Positions 34,580-43,151 of a stretch of DNA of 64,000 nucleotides are shown here, piece after piece. Under the pieces are notes generated by a model that was given only the letters and a program-made list of their open reading frames with translations, had not been told where the DNA came from and did no database searches. This DNA comes from Polyangia bacterium (GTDB lineage Bacteria > Myxococcota_A > Polyangia > Nannocystales > Nannocystaceae). The stretch is from the NCBI GenBank assembly GCA_030429545.1, contig JAUIFF010000007.1, positions 310,001 to 374,000 of the forward strand. Direction: 5' to 3'. How positions within the stretch are numbered: position 1 is the first letter of the stretch; each line of letters opens with the position of its first letter. A program made the position numbers and the translations under genes.

Positions 34580-36037
34580 ATGCCCGCAGCCTCGCCATCG
34601 CAGCGCACCTGGACCTTCCGGACGTGGAAGCTTTGGCTGGCGGCCGGTGTCCTCGCCGGTTGTGGCGAAAGCCCGAGCTTTGAGATGCGCTGGCAAATCG
34701 CCCGGGCGGGTGACGACCCGATCGAGCTGTCGTCGGCTGCCGATTGTTCGACCGTCGGCATCGGCCAGATCCGGGTGTCGAGCCTGCAAAATGGTGTCAC
34801 CGTCGATCGCCGCACGTTCCCCTGCTACCCGACGGAGTTTGCCGACGACACGCTGGTCGCCGGGCCGGAGTTACCCGACGGCAACTACATCATCGAGTTT
34901 GAACCGCTGAGCCAGGCCGGCCGTCCATTTCCCGACCTCGACTCGACCCTGCGCGAACTCTCGGTCGCGGGCGCTTCGGTGACGCTCTCAGATATCGTCC
35001 TCAATGCCCCGCCAGCCTGCGCCGATGGCATCGACAACGATGTCGACGGCCTGGTCGACAGTCGCGACCCGAGTTGCCTGTTTCCCGACGGACGCGAGGA
35101 TATCGACACCACCCTCACAACATTTTTTGTGCAACAGCAACTACTCGGGGGGCACACCTCCTGTGGCGCCCTCGACATCTCGCACTTGGAGCTCGAATAC
35201 CTCAGTGGTGAAGAGCCTGTCCGACAGGCCTCGCGGGTCGACTGCCTGGCCACCGGCACCAGCCCGGTGAGCGTGCGCCTCCCCGCAAATCCCGAGGGCT
35301 GCGAGGCCGATTGCTACACATGGCGACTGACCGCGGTCGACTACCAAGGGCAGCCCCTCACCCAAGCCCGCACCGGGACATTCTCGGTCACCCCCGGCAA
35401 AAACGACCTTATCGAGATCGACGCGACCCTGGTGGGTAATGACTTCGTCGAGCCGGTAGCCTCCCCACTTTCGTTTGTCCTCAACTTTGTCAGCAACGAT
35501 GTCGTTGGCCCACGCGGATGTACGCCACCGACCCAATCCCACGCAGGACTGCTCGAGATCGCCGACATCAACCTGCGATTTTATGACCAGGACTTGCAAG
35601 AGCTACCCCTGCTCGATGCCGAGGGCCAGGCGTTCTCCTCGAAATGCCCCAATGCCCCACTCACCACCGAAACCCTGAGCGACTGGGGCACCTATTACGT
35701 GGGTGTTGAGGGGCTGTCGAACGCGGGTGAAGTCTGCTTTTCCAACTTCGACGATCCGACCCCCGTGGGTGCCCACCTGACCGCCTCGATCGCCGTCGAA
35801 CGGGCCCCGGGTGTCATCCCTGCATCGTGCGTCGATTGCCAGGTCGATGCCGACTGTGGCAGTTGCACCGAGTGCTGTATCGGCGGGGTCTGCCGCCTGC
35901 CCACGCCGTGCAACACCGACAGCGACTGCGGCAACTGTGAAAATTGCTGTATCAACAATTCGTGCAAGATCATCTGCGAACAGGACGCAGACTGCGGTGC
36001 CTGTGTCGACTGCTGCATCGACGGATTTTGCGAGTAA
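34580..36037 (+). CDS. Lipoprotein, third of three related tandem lipoproteins, with Cys-rich tail
   Basis: 485 residues from ATG 34580 (the frame is open to 34523). Lipobox VLAGC (Cys28), then SFEMRWQIARAGDD, the shared opening strand with the two genes upstream. Two beta-rich halves follow: GIGQIRVSSLQNGV...GNYIIEFEPL and the DGIDNDVDGLVDSRDPSC loop (a Ca-binding-like MXXD motif frequent in myxobacterial proteins), then SHLELEYLSGEEPV and FVLNFVSND. The last 70 residues hold three Cys clusters: CVDCQVDADCGSCTECCI, CNTDSDCGNCENCCI and CEQDADCGACVDCCI. Probably surface exposed and disulphide-locked. Function unknown. Confidence 0.87.
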   Translation: MPAASPSQRTWTFRTWKLWLAAGVLAGCGESPSFEMRWQIARAGDDPIELSSAADCSTVGIGQIRVSSLQNGVTVDRRTFPCYPTEFADDTLVAGPELPDGNYIIEFEPLSQAGRPFPDLDSTLRELSVAGASVTLSDIVLNAPPACADGIDNDVDGLVDSRDPSCLFPDGREDIDTTLTTFFVQQQLLGGHTSCGALDISHLELEYLSGEEPVRQASRVDCLATGTSPVSVRLPANPEGCEADCYTWRLTAVDYQGQPLTQARTGTFSVTPGKNDLIEIDATLVGNDFVEPVASPLSFVLNFVSNDVVGPRGCTPPTQSHAGLLEIADINLRFYDQDLQELPLLDAEGQAFSSKCPNAPLTTETLSDWGTYYVGVEGLSNAGEVCFSNFDDPTPVGAHLTASIAVERAPGVIPASCVDCQVDADCGSCTECCIGGVCRLPTPCNTDSDCGNCENCCINNSCKIICEQDADCGACVDCCIDGFCE

Positions 36038-36059
36038 CCCCAAACAGGCTTCGAACACC

Positions 36060-36791
36060 ATGAACACCAAGCAAAAAACATCCCGTCGCAAACGCCGTGG
36101 CACGGGTCGGGTCGCGCCGTCCCAGTATGTGGTGCAGCCGATCCCCACCCACCAGCCGCCGACGGGCTCGCGGTTTGGTCGCTACGAACGCACCGACTTT
36201 GAGCAGCTAGAACAGATGCTCGCCTCGTTTGTTGCCCGCCGGCTCGGCGCCGTGGTTCCAGCCGTCAAACAGGGCTTTTTTAACGCCGCCAGCCCCGAAG
36301 AACGGCAAAACGCCCAACTGCAAACCGCCTTTTACAGCTACCTCATGTACGGCTGGAAAGACGAGCGCGCGATCCGAGTGGTCGACCTTTTCAACCACGC
36401 CGGTATCGAGCTAACTGGGCGCCTGCAGGCCGCACTCGATGCCTGCCTCTACGCCCGCCTGGTGCTGTTGCGGGTCGACGACATCCATGTGCGCAAGCAA
36501 CGAATTCGCGGGCGCGACCTCCTGCGCGGCGAGGACATCACCCTGCGCGATCAAAATGCGGTGCAGGCCGTGACCCCCGGCGACTGCCTGCTGACCTGGA
36601 TGATTCCCTGGGGCACCAGCTGGCAGCCAATCGGTGTTGCCAACCTTGTACAGGCAAAAAAAACCGACGCCCTCAACCAGGCCCTCGACTCGCTGGCCAA
36701 GAGTTTTGGCTGTAACCTAAACCTGCTTCCCGGTCGCCACCCGGCCCACGTATTTTGGGTTGTCTACCGCGTGGCCAACATGGCGATCTAG
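36060..36791 (+). CDS. Hypothetical cytoplasmic protein
   Basis: 243 residues from ATG 36060, 22 bases after the lipoprotein stop and in the same direction, so possibly co-transcribed. Very basic N-terminus (KQKTSRRKRRGTGR), then a helical core (FEQLEQMLASFVARRLGAVV, YLMYGWKDERAIRVVDLFNH) and a small beta domain with RDLLRGEDITLRDQNAVQAV and TPGDCLLTWMIPWG, the kind of sequence that ends many SEC-C-associated proteins. No signal peptide and no zinc site. I cannot assign a family. Ends before a hairpin terminator. Confidence 0.75.
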   Translation: MNTKQKTSRRKRRGTGRVAPSQYVVQPIPTHQPPTGSRFGRYERTDFEQLEQMLASFVARRLGAVVPAVKQGFFNAASPEERQNAQLQTAFYSYLMYGWKDERAIRVVDLFNHAGIELTGRLQAALDACLYARLVLLRVDDIHVRKQRIRGRDLLRGEDITLRDQNAVQAVTPGDCLLTWMIPWGTSWQPIGVANLVQAKKTDALNQALDSLAKSFGCNLNLLPGRHPAHVFWVVYRVANMAI

Positions 36792-36815
36792 CGCGTACAA
36801 ACAGGTTGATACGTG

Positions 36816-36843
36816 ATGGGCTCGCCGACCTGCGCGAGCCCAT
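36816..36843. terminator. Hairpin between converging genes
   Basis: ATGGGCTCG (36816-36824) and CGAGCCCAT (36835-36843) pair perfectly around a ten-base loop; an A/T-rich tract (ATTAATTGTAT) follows. It is placed to end the rightward gene. Confidence 0.7.
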
Positions 36844-36890
36844 ATTAATTGTATCGACAAATGTTTAGCGCCCTCCAGGGCCAACACCGT

Positions 36891-39800
36891 CTAGGTCAGC
36901 AGCTCGAGCAGGTCATCGCGTGTGATCCGTCCCGCCTGGTCTGCGCCTTCCAAAGCCGCATCGGCAAGCGCACGCTTGCGGGCCTGCAACGCCAAGATCC
37001 GCTCCTCGACCGTATCTTCGCTGACGAGTCGATGAACAAGCACTGGCCGCTCCTGGCCGATCCGGTGGGCACGGTCGGCGGCCTGGTCCTCGGTCGCCGG
37101 GTTCCACCATGGGTCGAGCAAAAACACATGGTCCGCGGCCGTCAAGTTGAGCCCGGTGCCGCCTGCCTTGAGCGAAATCAAAAGCACCGGCGGGCCGTCG
37201 TCGGCCTGGAATTTTTCGACCACGGCGCCGCGGTTTCGGGTGGAGCCGTCGAGCCGCAAAAAAAACATCTTTGCAGCTGCAAGTAAGGGCTCAACCCGGT
37301 CGAGGAGCGCGGTCCACTGCGAAAACACCAACGCCCGGTGTCCCTCGGCTACAACCTCTTCGAGGGTGTCGAGCAGCAACCGCAGTTTGGCCGACGACGC
37401 GCCCTCCTCGACCTGCTGCCCGGGGATCAAGCCCGGGTGACAGGCGGCCTGTCGCAACCGCAACAGGGCCTCGAGTGCCTGCAACACACTGCCGCCGACC
37501 TTGAGCCGCTCGACGACCTCTTCCTGGGTGGCCGCGCGGATCGCCTCGTAGACATTGCGTTCTTGCTTGCTGAGTTCGCAGCGCAACACCACATCGGTGC
37601 GCGGCGGCAACTCGCGCGCGACCTCCTGCTTGCGCCGGCGCAACAAAAACGGGCGGATGCGTTTGCGAAGCTCGGCGGCAACCCCCGGCACGCCGTCGGC
37701 AATCGGCCTTGCATATGCACTTGTAAAGTCGCTGCGCCCCCCCAACAGCCCGGGGTTTAAAAAGTGCATCTGGCTCCACAGCTCTTCGAGCCGGTTTTCC
37801 ACCGGGGTGCCGGTGAGCGTGAGGCGAAACTCAGCCTGGAGGCGGTAGGCCGCCCGCGCCACCTGGCTGTCGGAGTTTTTGATCATTTGCGCCTCGTCGA
37901 GCACCACCATGTTCCACGAGATATCGGCCAGGGTGGCAATATCGAGGCGCAAGATGGCATAGGTCGTGAGCGTGACATCGACCTTGGGGTCGAGTTTGCG
38001 GCGGCTACCGTGGTAGATCCCAACCGTGAGCTGCGGGCGAAACTTGTTGAGCTCGGCCGCCCAGTTGTGCAAAACACTTGTAGGTGCAACAATCAACGTG
38101 CAGCCATCGATCACGCACAGCGCCTGCACGGTTTTACCAAGGCCCATGTCGTCGGCCAGCATGGCCCCGAGCTTGGCCTTGCGCATAAACGCCAACCAGT
38201 TGACGCCATGGCGCTGGTAGTCGCGCAACTCGGCCGTCAAATCGCCTGGTAGGGTCGCCGTGCCGATCCCGGTAAAGTCCTCGATCATGTCGCGCAGGGC
38301 CGCGAGCTCGGGCGTGATCGGCATGTCGAGGTCGCCGCAAAGGTCGACAAGCGCCGGCGCGGCGTACTGCTGCATCTCGCCATCGCCATCGCGGGCGGCT
38401 AGCAAAAACGCGATCTGGTTGCCGTAACGCTCGAGCCAATCGCTCGGCAGTGGCGCCCAACCGCCGCCCTGCAGCGGCACCATATCCTCGCCCTCGCGCC
38501 AGGCCTGCAACACCCGCTCGGGATCGGCGAAGTTACCCACGCCCGTCGGAACCGGGGCGATAGCATCGTCCCAGCCCTCGCCCTCGCCGGTAAACTCGGC
38601 CTCGCCGGCAAACTCGCCATCACCTTCCTGGCTGACAAATCGCAGGTTGAAGTCGCGTCCTTGTACTTGCAAGTCGGGCAGCAACGCACCGGCGCGAAAA
38701 AACGTGGCCGGGCCATCGCCGTGGATGTCGGCCCCGCGAAACATGCGGACCTTGGACATCAGCTCGACCGCGGCGGCACCCGAACAAACCATCCGCTGCC
38801 CGGGTGTGAGCCCGAGCTCGGCGTGCAGACGGCTGGCCAAGCTACGCTCCGCGCGGGCGTCACGTTGCGGCAAACCGCCGCCGAGCAGGGTCAGCTGGTC
38901 GCCGTCGACCCGGGCGATCGGAGGGCGCCCATAGACCAGGGTTGGCATCACGGCCAGGCTCTCCGAGTGGACCTCGGTATGAAAGTGTACATGCAAGCGT
39001 GCCACCTGCAGTCGTGGCAAGCGCTTGGTCCGGGCGCGAAACGGCAGGCGACGCGTGAGCGAAGGAATGACCTCGGTGACCAACTCGGCCAACTGGTCGG
39101 GGCCAAACGACTTACCCCCCTTGCGCCCGTACTCCTTGAGCTCACGGGGCGACAACCCGCTGTCGCGGGTCAGGTGCAACTGCCCCTTGCGCAGCGCAAC
39201 CCCGTTTTTGAACACCTCTTCGATGGTCCGGTCTTTGACCAGGTAAATGCGAAACCCCTGGCCGTCGTCAGTGTCAGCCACCCGCGCCTGAAACAGCACG
39301 ACCGCGTCCTGGGATACTTGCACAGGCACATTGTCGAGGCGGACATCGGGACACTCGGCCAAAAACGGGACGACCTTGGCCAGCAACCCGCGCGAGGGCA
39401 CTCCGTGGCGAAACGAGCCGAGGGCGAGCTCAATTTTGGTGTCGTTTTGGCTGGAGATCACCGCGAGGTTGGCAATCCGCCCCACAGACAACGCCGCCTG
39501 GCTGTGTCGCAGGGGTGTTTCGCCCGTGCGCGACACCAAAACCCTTGTAAGTGCAAGGCCCTCGGCGGTCCGGCGAAACCGGTAGCCGAGCTTGGCGGTT
39601 TGCGAGTTGCCAACCGGCATGTCCTCACCGGCCTCGCGCGCCCGCTTGAGGGCGATGATCGACGCGACGACATGGACGCAGACATCGTCGCGGTGCTTGC
39701 AGTCGCAGTCCCACTCTTCGTCGTCGAGCCACAGGGTCGAGGTCGCGGCCACCGGGGTTCCGCGCACACGCACCTGAAACGCGAGCTCATGCTCCGTCAG

Positions 39801-39908
39801 GCGCTCACCAACAACCGTACCGCCGCGCGCCAACTCGATCCCACGTGACCAGACCGCAGAGGAACTCGCTTCGCGGATCGCAGCAAACAGGTTCGAGACA
39901 GCGTTCAT
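36891..39908 (-). CDS. SWIM-domain SNF2/SWI2-family ATPase
   Basis: 1005 residues from ATG 39908 (GTG 39947 also possible). A SWIM zinc motif lies near the N-terminus: Cys68-x-Cys70 ... Cys77-x-His79 in EWDCDCKHRDDVCVHVV. The middle 400 residues are the family-specific accessory region. The C-terminal 450 residues are a complete Snf2 helicase-like motor: DDMGLGKTVQAL (motif I), a DEAQ box in VVLDEAQMIKN, TGTPVENRLEELWSQ (III), VFSQWTALLDR (IV) and QAADRAHRIGQ (VI). Such bacterial proteins (HepA/RapA-like with SWIM) translocate on DNA and are linked to transcription or defence islands; no defence partner is evident. Six copies of the TGYANNTRCA palindrome fall in this gene, the densest cluster in the window. 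Confidence 0.95.
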   Translation of the reverse strand: MNAVSNLFAAIREASSSAVWSRGIELARGGTVVGERLTEHELAFQVRVRGTPVAATSTLWLDDEEWDCDCKHRDDVCVHVVASIIALKRAREAGEDMPVGNSQTAKLGYRFRRTAEGLALTRVLVSRTGETPLRHSQAALSVGRIANLAVISSQNDTKIELALGSFRHGVPSRGLLAKVVPFLAECPDVRLDNVPVQVSQDAVVLFQARVADTDDGQGFRIYLVKDRTIEEVFKNGVALRKGQLHLTRDSGLSPRELKEYGRKGGKSFGPDQLAELVTEVIPSLTRRLPFRARTKRLPRLQVARLHVHFHTEVHSESLAVMPTLVYGRPPIARVDGDQLTLLGGGLPQRDARAERSLASRLHAELGLTPGQRMVCSGAAAVELMSKVRMFRGADIHGDGPATFFRAGALLPDLQVQGRDFNLRFVSQEGDGEFAGEAEFTGEGEGWDDAIAPVPTGVGNFADPERVLQAWREGEDMVPLQGGGWAPLPSDWLERYGNQIAFLLAARDGDGEMQQYAAPALVDLCGDLDMPITPELAALRDMIEDFTGIGTATLPGDLTAELRDYQRHGVNWLAFMRKAKLGAMLADDMGLGKTVQALCVIDGCTLIVAPTSVLHNWAAELNKFRPQLTVGIYHGSRRKLDPKVDVTLTTYAILRLDIATLADISWNMVVLDEAQMIKNSDSQVARAAYRLQAEFRLTLTGTPVENRLEELWSQMHFLNPGLLGGRSDFTSAYARPIADGVPGVAAELRKRIRPFLLRRRKQEVARELPPRTDVVLRCELSKQERNVYEAIRAATQEEVVERLKVGGSVLQALEALLRLRQAACHPGLIPGQQVEEGASSAKLRLLLDTLEEVVAEGHRALVFSQWTALLDRVEPLLAAAKMFFLRLDGSTRNRGAVVEKFQADDGPPVLLISLKAGGTGLNLTAADHVFLLDPWWNPATEDQAADRAHRIGQERPVLVHRLVSEDTVEERILALQARKRALADAALEGADQAGRITRDDLLELLT

Positions 39909-40099
39909 GCGAAGGGGGTGCCTACCATGTTCGCCGCTGTCGGTCACCTGCTACGGCCCGATTTTTCCCCCGCGGCGTGGTCTGCACCAAGTGTGGTCAA
40001 GTTGCCCCCATCGCTTTCTCACAAACCCAGACAAACGCAGACCAGCAAGCGCGCGACGATATCGCCCACCGACACCCCAAAAACATGCACACACATCTT

Positions 40100-40570
40100 T
40101 TACCCAAGTTCACCGCGGCCAGTGCCCGGGGACAGGTCGTCGCCGGACCAGCACAGCTTGCGCAGGATCAGCCCAAAAAACTGGATTGTGCCCGCTTCTA
40201 GCCTGGTACCGCCGTAGGCCCAACCGAGATGGGTCAGGCACCCCCGGCAGCCAACCACTCGCCACAGGGTCCCGGGAAACCACGAAAATTCCGAGGTCGC
40301 CGGACCACTTGCAAACACCCCGGGGGCGCGGTCGAAACAGCCGATCTCAAAGTCGTAGCCGTGGGGATTTACAAACACGTGGCGATGGGAGCCCGCGACC
40401 TGTGTGCGGGCCGCGATGTCGGTGATCGGCGCGCGACAGCGATCACACAGATAGCGGCCATCCGCCGATTTTTTCGGGTCGCCGAGCACGGCAGATGCCC
40501 CGGCTTTCGGTGCGCCAACACGTGGGTCATCGCGCAGGGCGTACCACCTGTGCGGGCGGATTAATTGCAT
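40100..40570 (-). CDS. CULT-domain (cereblon-like) protein
   Basis: 156 residues from ATG 40570. Almost the whole protein is a CULT domain, the thalidomide-binding fold of cereblon. Zinc ligands: Cys42/Cys45 (YLCDRCR) and Cys108/Cys111 (GCRGC). The tri-tryptophan cage is intact: Trp97 (FSWFPG), Trp103 (TLWRVV) and Trp117 (THLGWAY), with the same spacings as human cereblon Trp380/386/400. HVFVNPHGYDFEIGCF matches the family's conserved middle strand. Free-standing bacterial CULT proteins are known from a few proteobacteria; their natural ligand may be a cyclic imide or similar small ring. The start codon is embedded in a palindrome TTGCATCTGCAA (40565-40576). It lies upstream of the SNF2 gene in the same direction, 191 bases apart. 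Confidence 0.9.
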   Translation of the reverse strand: MQLIRPHRWYALRDDPRVGAPKAGASAVLGDPKKSADGRYLCDRCRAPITDIAARTQVAGSHRHVFVNPHGYDFEIGCFDRAPGVFASGPATSEFSWFPGTLWRVVGCRGCLTHLGWAYGGTRLEAGTIQFFGLILRKLCWSGDDLSPGTGRGELG

Positions 40571-40732
40571 CTGCAAAATGTTCTGGTTACCACAGCAACC
40601 CGGCCCCACTGACAACCCTCCCCCGCCGAAATATCACTGACAAAGCGCACCGTCTAGCGCCGGCAAGCGGGTGCGAAAATGCGGCACCTCCCGGCGAGAC
40701 AACGCCGGCCATCCGGGCTACTCTCCCGGCCC

Positions 40733-41563
40733 ATGGCGAAACCCTTGTTCGAAAACCAGGCTGTTTGGATCACCGGTGGCGGAAGCGGTATCGGAGCCGC
40801 GCTCGCCCTCGCCTTTGCCCGCCAGGGGGCCAATGTCGCGGTTTCGGGGCGTCGGCTCGAGCGGCTCGAGCAGGTCGCCGAGGCTGTCAACGCCACTGGA
40901 ACCGAGGGCCTCGCCGTGGTTTGCGATGTCACCGACGACAACAGTGTGGCCGAGGCCGTGGCCCGGGTGACCGAGCAATTTGGCAAACTCGATGTCGCGG
41001 TCGCCAACGCCGGCTTTGCCGTCTCGGGCAAAATCGAAGACCTCAGCCTCGACGACTGGCGCCGACAATTCGACACCAACGTGTTTGGGGCCCTCTCGAC
41101 CATCAATCACGCACTTCCGGCCCTGCGGGAGTCGGGCGGTCGCCTGGGTTTGATGTGCAGCGTGGCCAGCATGATCGCCAGCCCCAAATCGGGTGCATAT
41201 ACAGCTTCTAAGTACGCTCTGCGCGGCATTGGCCAAACCCTGGCGATCGAGCTCGCCGGCTCGGGCGTGAGCTGTACCCTGCTCCACCCTGGATTTGTCG
41301 CCTCCGAGATTGTCCAGGTCGACAACAGCGGAGAGCGTGACGCCAGCCGTCCGGACAGGCGACCCAAAAAACTGATCTGGTCGGCCGAAGCTGCGGCCAA
41401 GGTGTGTGTGAAGGCATTGCACCGACGCGAGCGCGAGTTCACCTTTACCGGTCACGGCAAGTTTGGGGCGTTTATTGGCAAACACTTGCCGGGGCTTGCC
41501 CACCGGGTGATGACCAAAAACCGCGGATGGTCAGCGGGCAAGAAGCGCCAATCGGCCAACTAA
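40733..41563 (+). CDS. Short-chain dehydrogenase/reductase
   Basis: 276 residues from ATG 40733. Classical SDR: cofactor loop TGGGSGIG (14-21), NAG (92-94), catalytic Ser near 143-146 (MCSVAS) and Tyr156-x3-Lys160 (YTASK). Arg40/Arg41 after the second strand (SGRRLERL) favour NADP(H). The C-terminal EREFTFTGHGKFGAFIGKHLPG tail resembles DltE/YqjQ-like SDRs with a membrane-associating end. Substrate unknown. A palindrome TGCATATACA (41194-41203) overlaps the catalytic Tyr codon without altering it. Divergent from the CULT gene (162 bases apart). Confidence 0.94.
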   Translation: MAKPLFENQAVWITGGGSGIGAALALAFARQGANVAVSGRRLERLEQVAEAVNATGTEGLAVVCDVTDDNSVAEAVARVTEQFGKLDVAVANAGFAVSGKIEDLSLDDWRRQFDTNVFGALSTINHALPALRESGGRLGLMCSVASMIASPKSGAYTASKYALRGIGQTLAIELAGSGVSCTLLHPGFVASEIVQVDNSGERDASRPDRRPKKLIWSAEAAAKVCVKALHRREREFTFTGHGKFGAFIGKHLPGLAHRVMTKNRGWSAGKKRQSAN

Positions 41564-41579
41564 GACCTCGCAATGCACA

Positions 41580-41599
41580 CCGGGCTTCGGCAAGCCCGG
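41580..41599. terminator. Hairpin after the SDR gene
   Basis: CCGGGCTT (41580-41587) and AAGCCCGG (41592-41599) pair around a CGGC tetraloop, 16 bases past the SDR stop. There is no T-tract, so it is a possible rather than certain terminator. Confidence 0.55.
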
Positions 41600-41643
41600 G
41601 CGATGCCCGTCCACTTCGTTGTAGCAACAACTATCCTAGGGCG

Positions 41644-41791
41644 GCGGTTGATGAACCTGTCGAAAATGAAGTCGTTGGGCCTGACCCGTTGAGCTAGGCT
41701 CGATTGTCTTTCGGCTGGGCGTGCAGCCGAGGCAGCGGTTGATGAACCTGTCGAAACGGACCCGTTGAGATAGGCTCGATTGTCTTCTCGG
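41644..41791. repeat. Imperfect direct repeat, two copies 91 bases apart
   Basis: Copy A 41644-41714 and copy B 41735-41791 both start GCGGTTGATGAACCTGTCGA and share CCCGTTGAG(C/A)TAGGCTCG and ATTGTCTT; copy A has about 14 extra bases in the middle. The whole 343-base gap (41564-41906) has no gene. It may be a small intergenic repeat family. Confidence 0.6.
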
Positions 41792-41906
41792 ATTGAGCAC
41801 GCAGACTATCCTCTCGCACAGCGCGCGACCGCCTCCCCGACCACCTACAGCCAGTTGAGGTCGCCGTGCCGGCGCCCAGTTTTGGGGCGAGCAAACCCGC
41901 CGCCTA

Positions 41907-43097
41907 TCAGGATTTTTTCTGCTTTTTCTTGTCGCGTTTTTTCTTGGCAGCCCGCTGGGCCTCAATGCTCGGCACGTAGCTCTTGAGCGTGATGCGTTTG
42001 CCAAAGCACAAAAGCTCGTCGCCGGCGAGTAGCACCTGATCGCCCCGCGGGTTCGGAATCACCACCGACCCCCGCTTGATATTGAGAACTTGGACGTCAC
42101 GCTCCCGCAATTCGGTGTTGCGCAGGGCCTTGCCAACAAGCTCAGAACTGCTTGTAAGCGTCACCTCGGCAACTGAGTAGCCCTTGGCGACAGTCAGTCG
42201 CTGGCGCAGGTCCACCTCGGGGAAGCGCACCTGCTCCTGCATAAAATCGATGATCGCACCGGCAATGTCGACCTTGGTCGCGCCCTCGATCCCCTCTAGC
42301 CCCGGAGACGAGTTGACCTCCATCACCTGGGGCCCGTTGGCGCCCTCGAGCATATCGACCCCGGCGACGTGCAAACCCATAATTTGGGCGGCGTGGATGG
42401 CCGTGCGTTCGTACACCGGATCGAGGGTCACAGCTTCGGTCACGCCACCGCGGTGGACGTTGCTGCGAAACTCCTCGCCCACGGCCTTGCGCCGCATTGC
42501 CGCCACGACCCGGTCGCCCACCACAAACGCGCGGATGTCCCGGCCTTTGCTCTCCTTAACAAACTTTTGTATCAGCACATTTTGTTTGGTGCTTTGCAGT
42601 GTCTCGATGATCGCCTCGGCAATTTTGGGATGGTCAGCCAGGATCACGCCAATCCCCTGGGTGCCCTCTAGCAGCTTGATGATCACCGGGCATCCGCCGA
42701 CGTGTTCGATCGCCGGCAACACCCCGGCCTTGTCGCGGACAAACACCGTCTGGGGGATGCCGATGTTGTGGCGGCTGAGCACCTGGATCGAGCGGAGTTT
42801 GTCGCGTGACACGCTGATCGCGTGGGACGGGCTGAGTGTAAATACACCCATCTGCTCAAACTGGCGCACCACCGCAAGCCCATAAAACGTCACCGACGCA
42901 CCGATCCGCGGGACAATCGCGTCGTAGGTGCTGAGCCGCTTGTTGCGATAGTAGAGCGAGGGCCGGCCCTGCTCGACCAGCATGCTGAACTTCATGGTGT
43001 TGAGTACACGCATGGTGTGCCCGCGCTGCTCGCCGGCCTCCTTGAGGCGACGGGTGCTGTAGGCATCTGGACTGCGGGACAAAATTGCAATTTTCAT
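41907..43097 (-). CDS. rimK: RimK-type ATP-grasp ligase with C-terminal RCK_C (TrkA-C) domain
   Basis: 396 residues. Residues 1-295 are a RimK-family ATP-grasp: N-terminal MKIAILSRSP, VIIKLLEGTQGIGV (ATP-binding), GRDIRAFVVG, RSNVHRGG and the metal-binding end VMEVNSSPGLEGIE. RimK adds glutamates to proteins such as ribosomal S6. Residues about 305-370 (EVTLTSSSELVGKALRNTEL ... LLAGDELLCFGK) form an RCK_C/TrkA-C domain, normally a ligand-binding module of K+ channels, and the tail is very Lys-rich. E. coli RimK (300 residues) lacks this extension. The ATG overlaps a TGTATCACCA motif. It lies 54 bases downstream of the RimB-like protease gene, supporting a functional pair. Confidence 0.93.
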   Translation of the reverse strand: MKIAILSRSPDAYSTRRLKEAGEQRGHTMRVLNTMKFSMLVEQGRPSLYYRNKRLSTYDAIVPRIGASVTFYGLAVVRQFEQMGVFTLSPSHAISVSRDKLRSIQVLSRHNIGIPQTVFVRDKAGVLPAIEHVGGCPVIIKLLEGTQGIGVILADHPKIAEAIIETLQSTKQNVLIQKFVKESKGRDIRAFVVGDRVVAAMRRKAVGEEFRSNVHRGGVTEAVTLDPVYERTAIHAAQIMGLHVAGVDMLEGANGPQVMEVNSSPGLEGIEGATKVDIAGAIIDFMQEQVRFPEVDLRQRLTVAKGYSVAEVTLTSSSELVGKALRNTELRERDVQVLNIKRGSVVIPNPRGDQVLLAGDELLCFGKRITLKSYVPSIEAQRAAKKKRDKKKQKKS

Positions 43098-43151
43098 GGT
43101 GATACAACCTTTTCCAAGTCGTGTGCGAAACTCGCTGGTGGCAAAACGGCC

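Noticed and set aside
36891..40570. SNF2/SWIM, CULT and the methyltransferase as one defence island
   Set aside because: Genes between them (SDR, RimK, RimB) are housekeeping-like and no nuclease, toxin or phage-linked gene is present.
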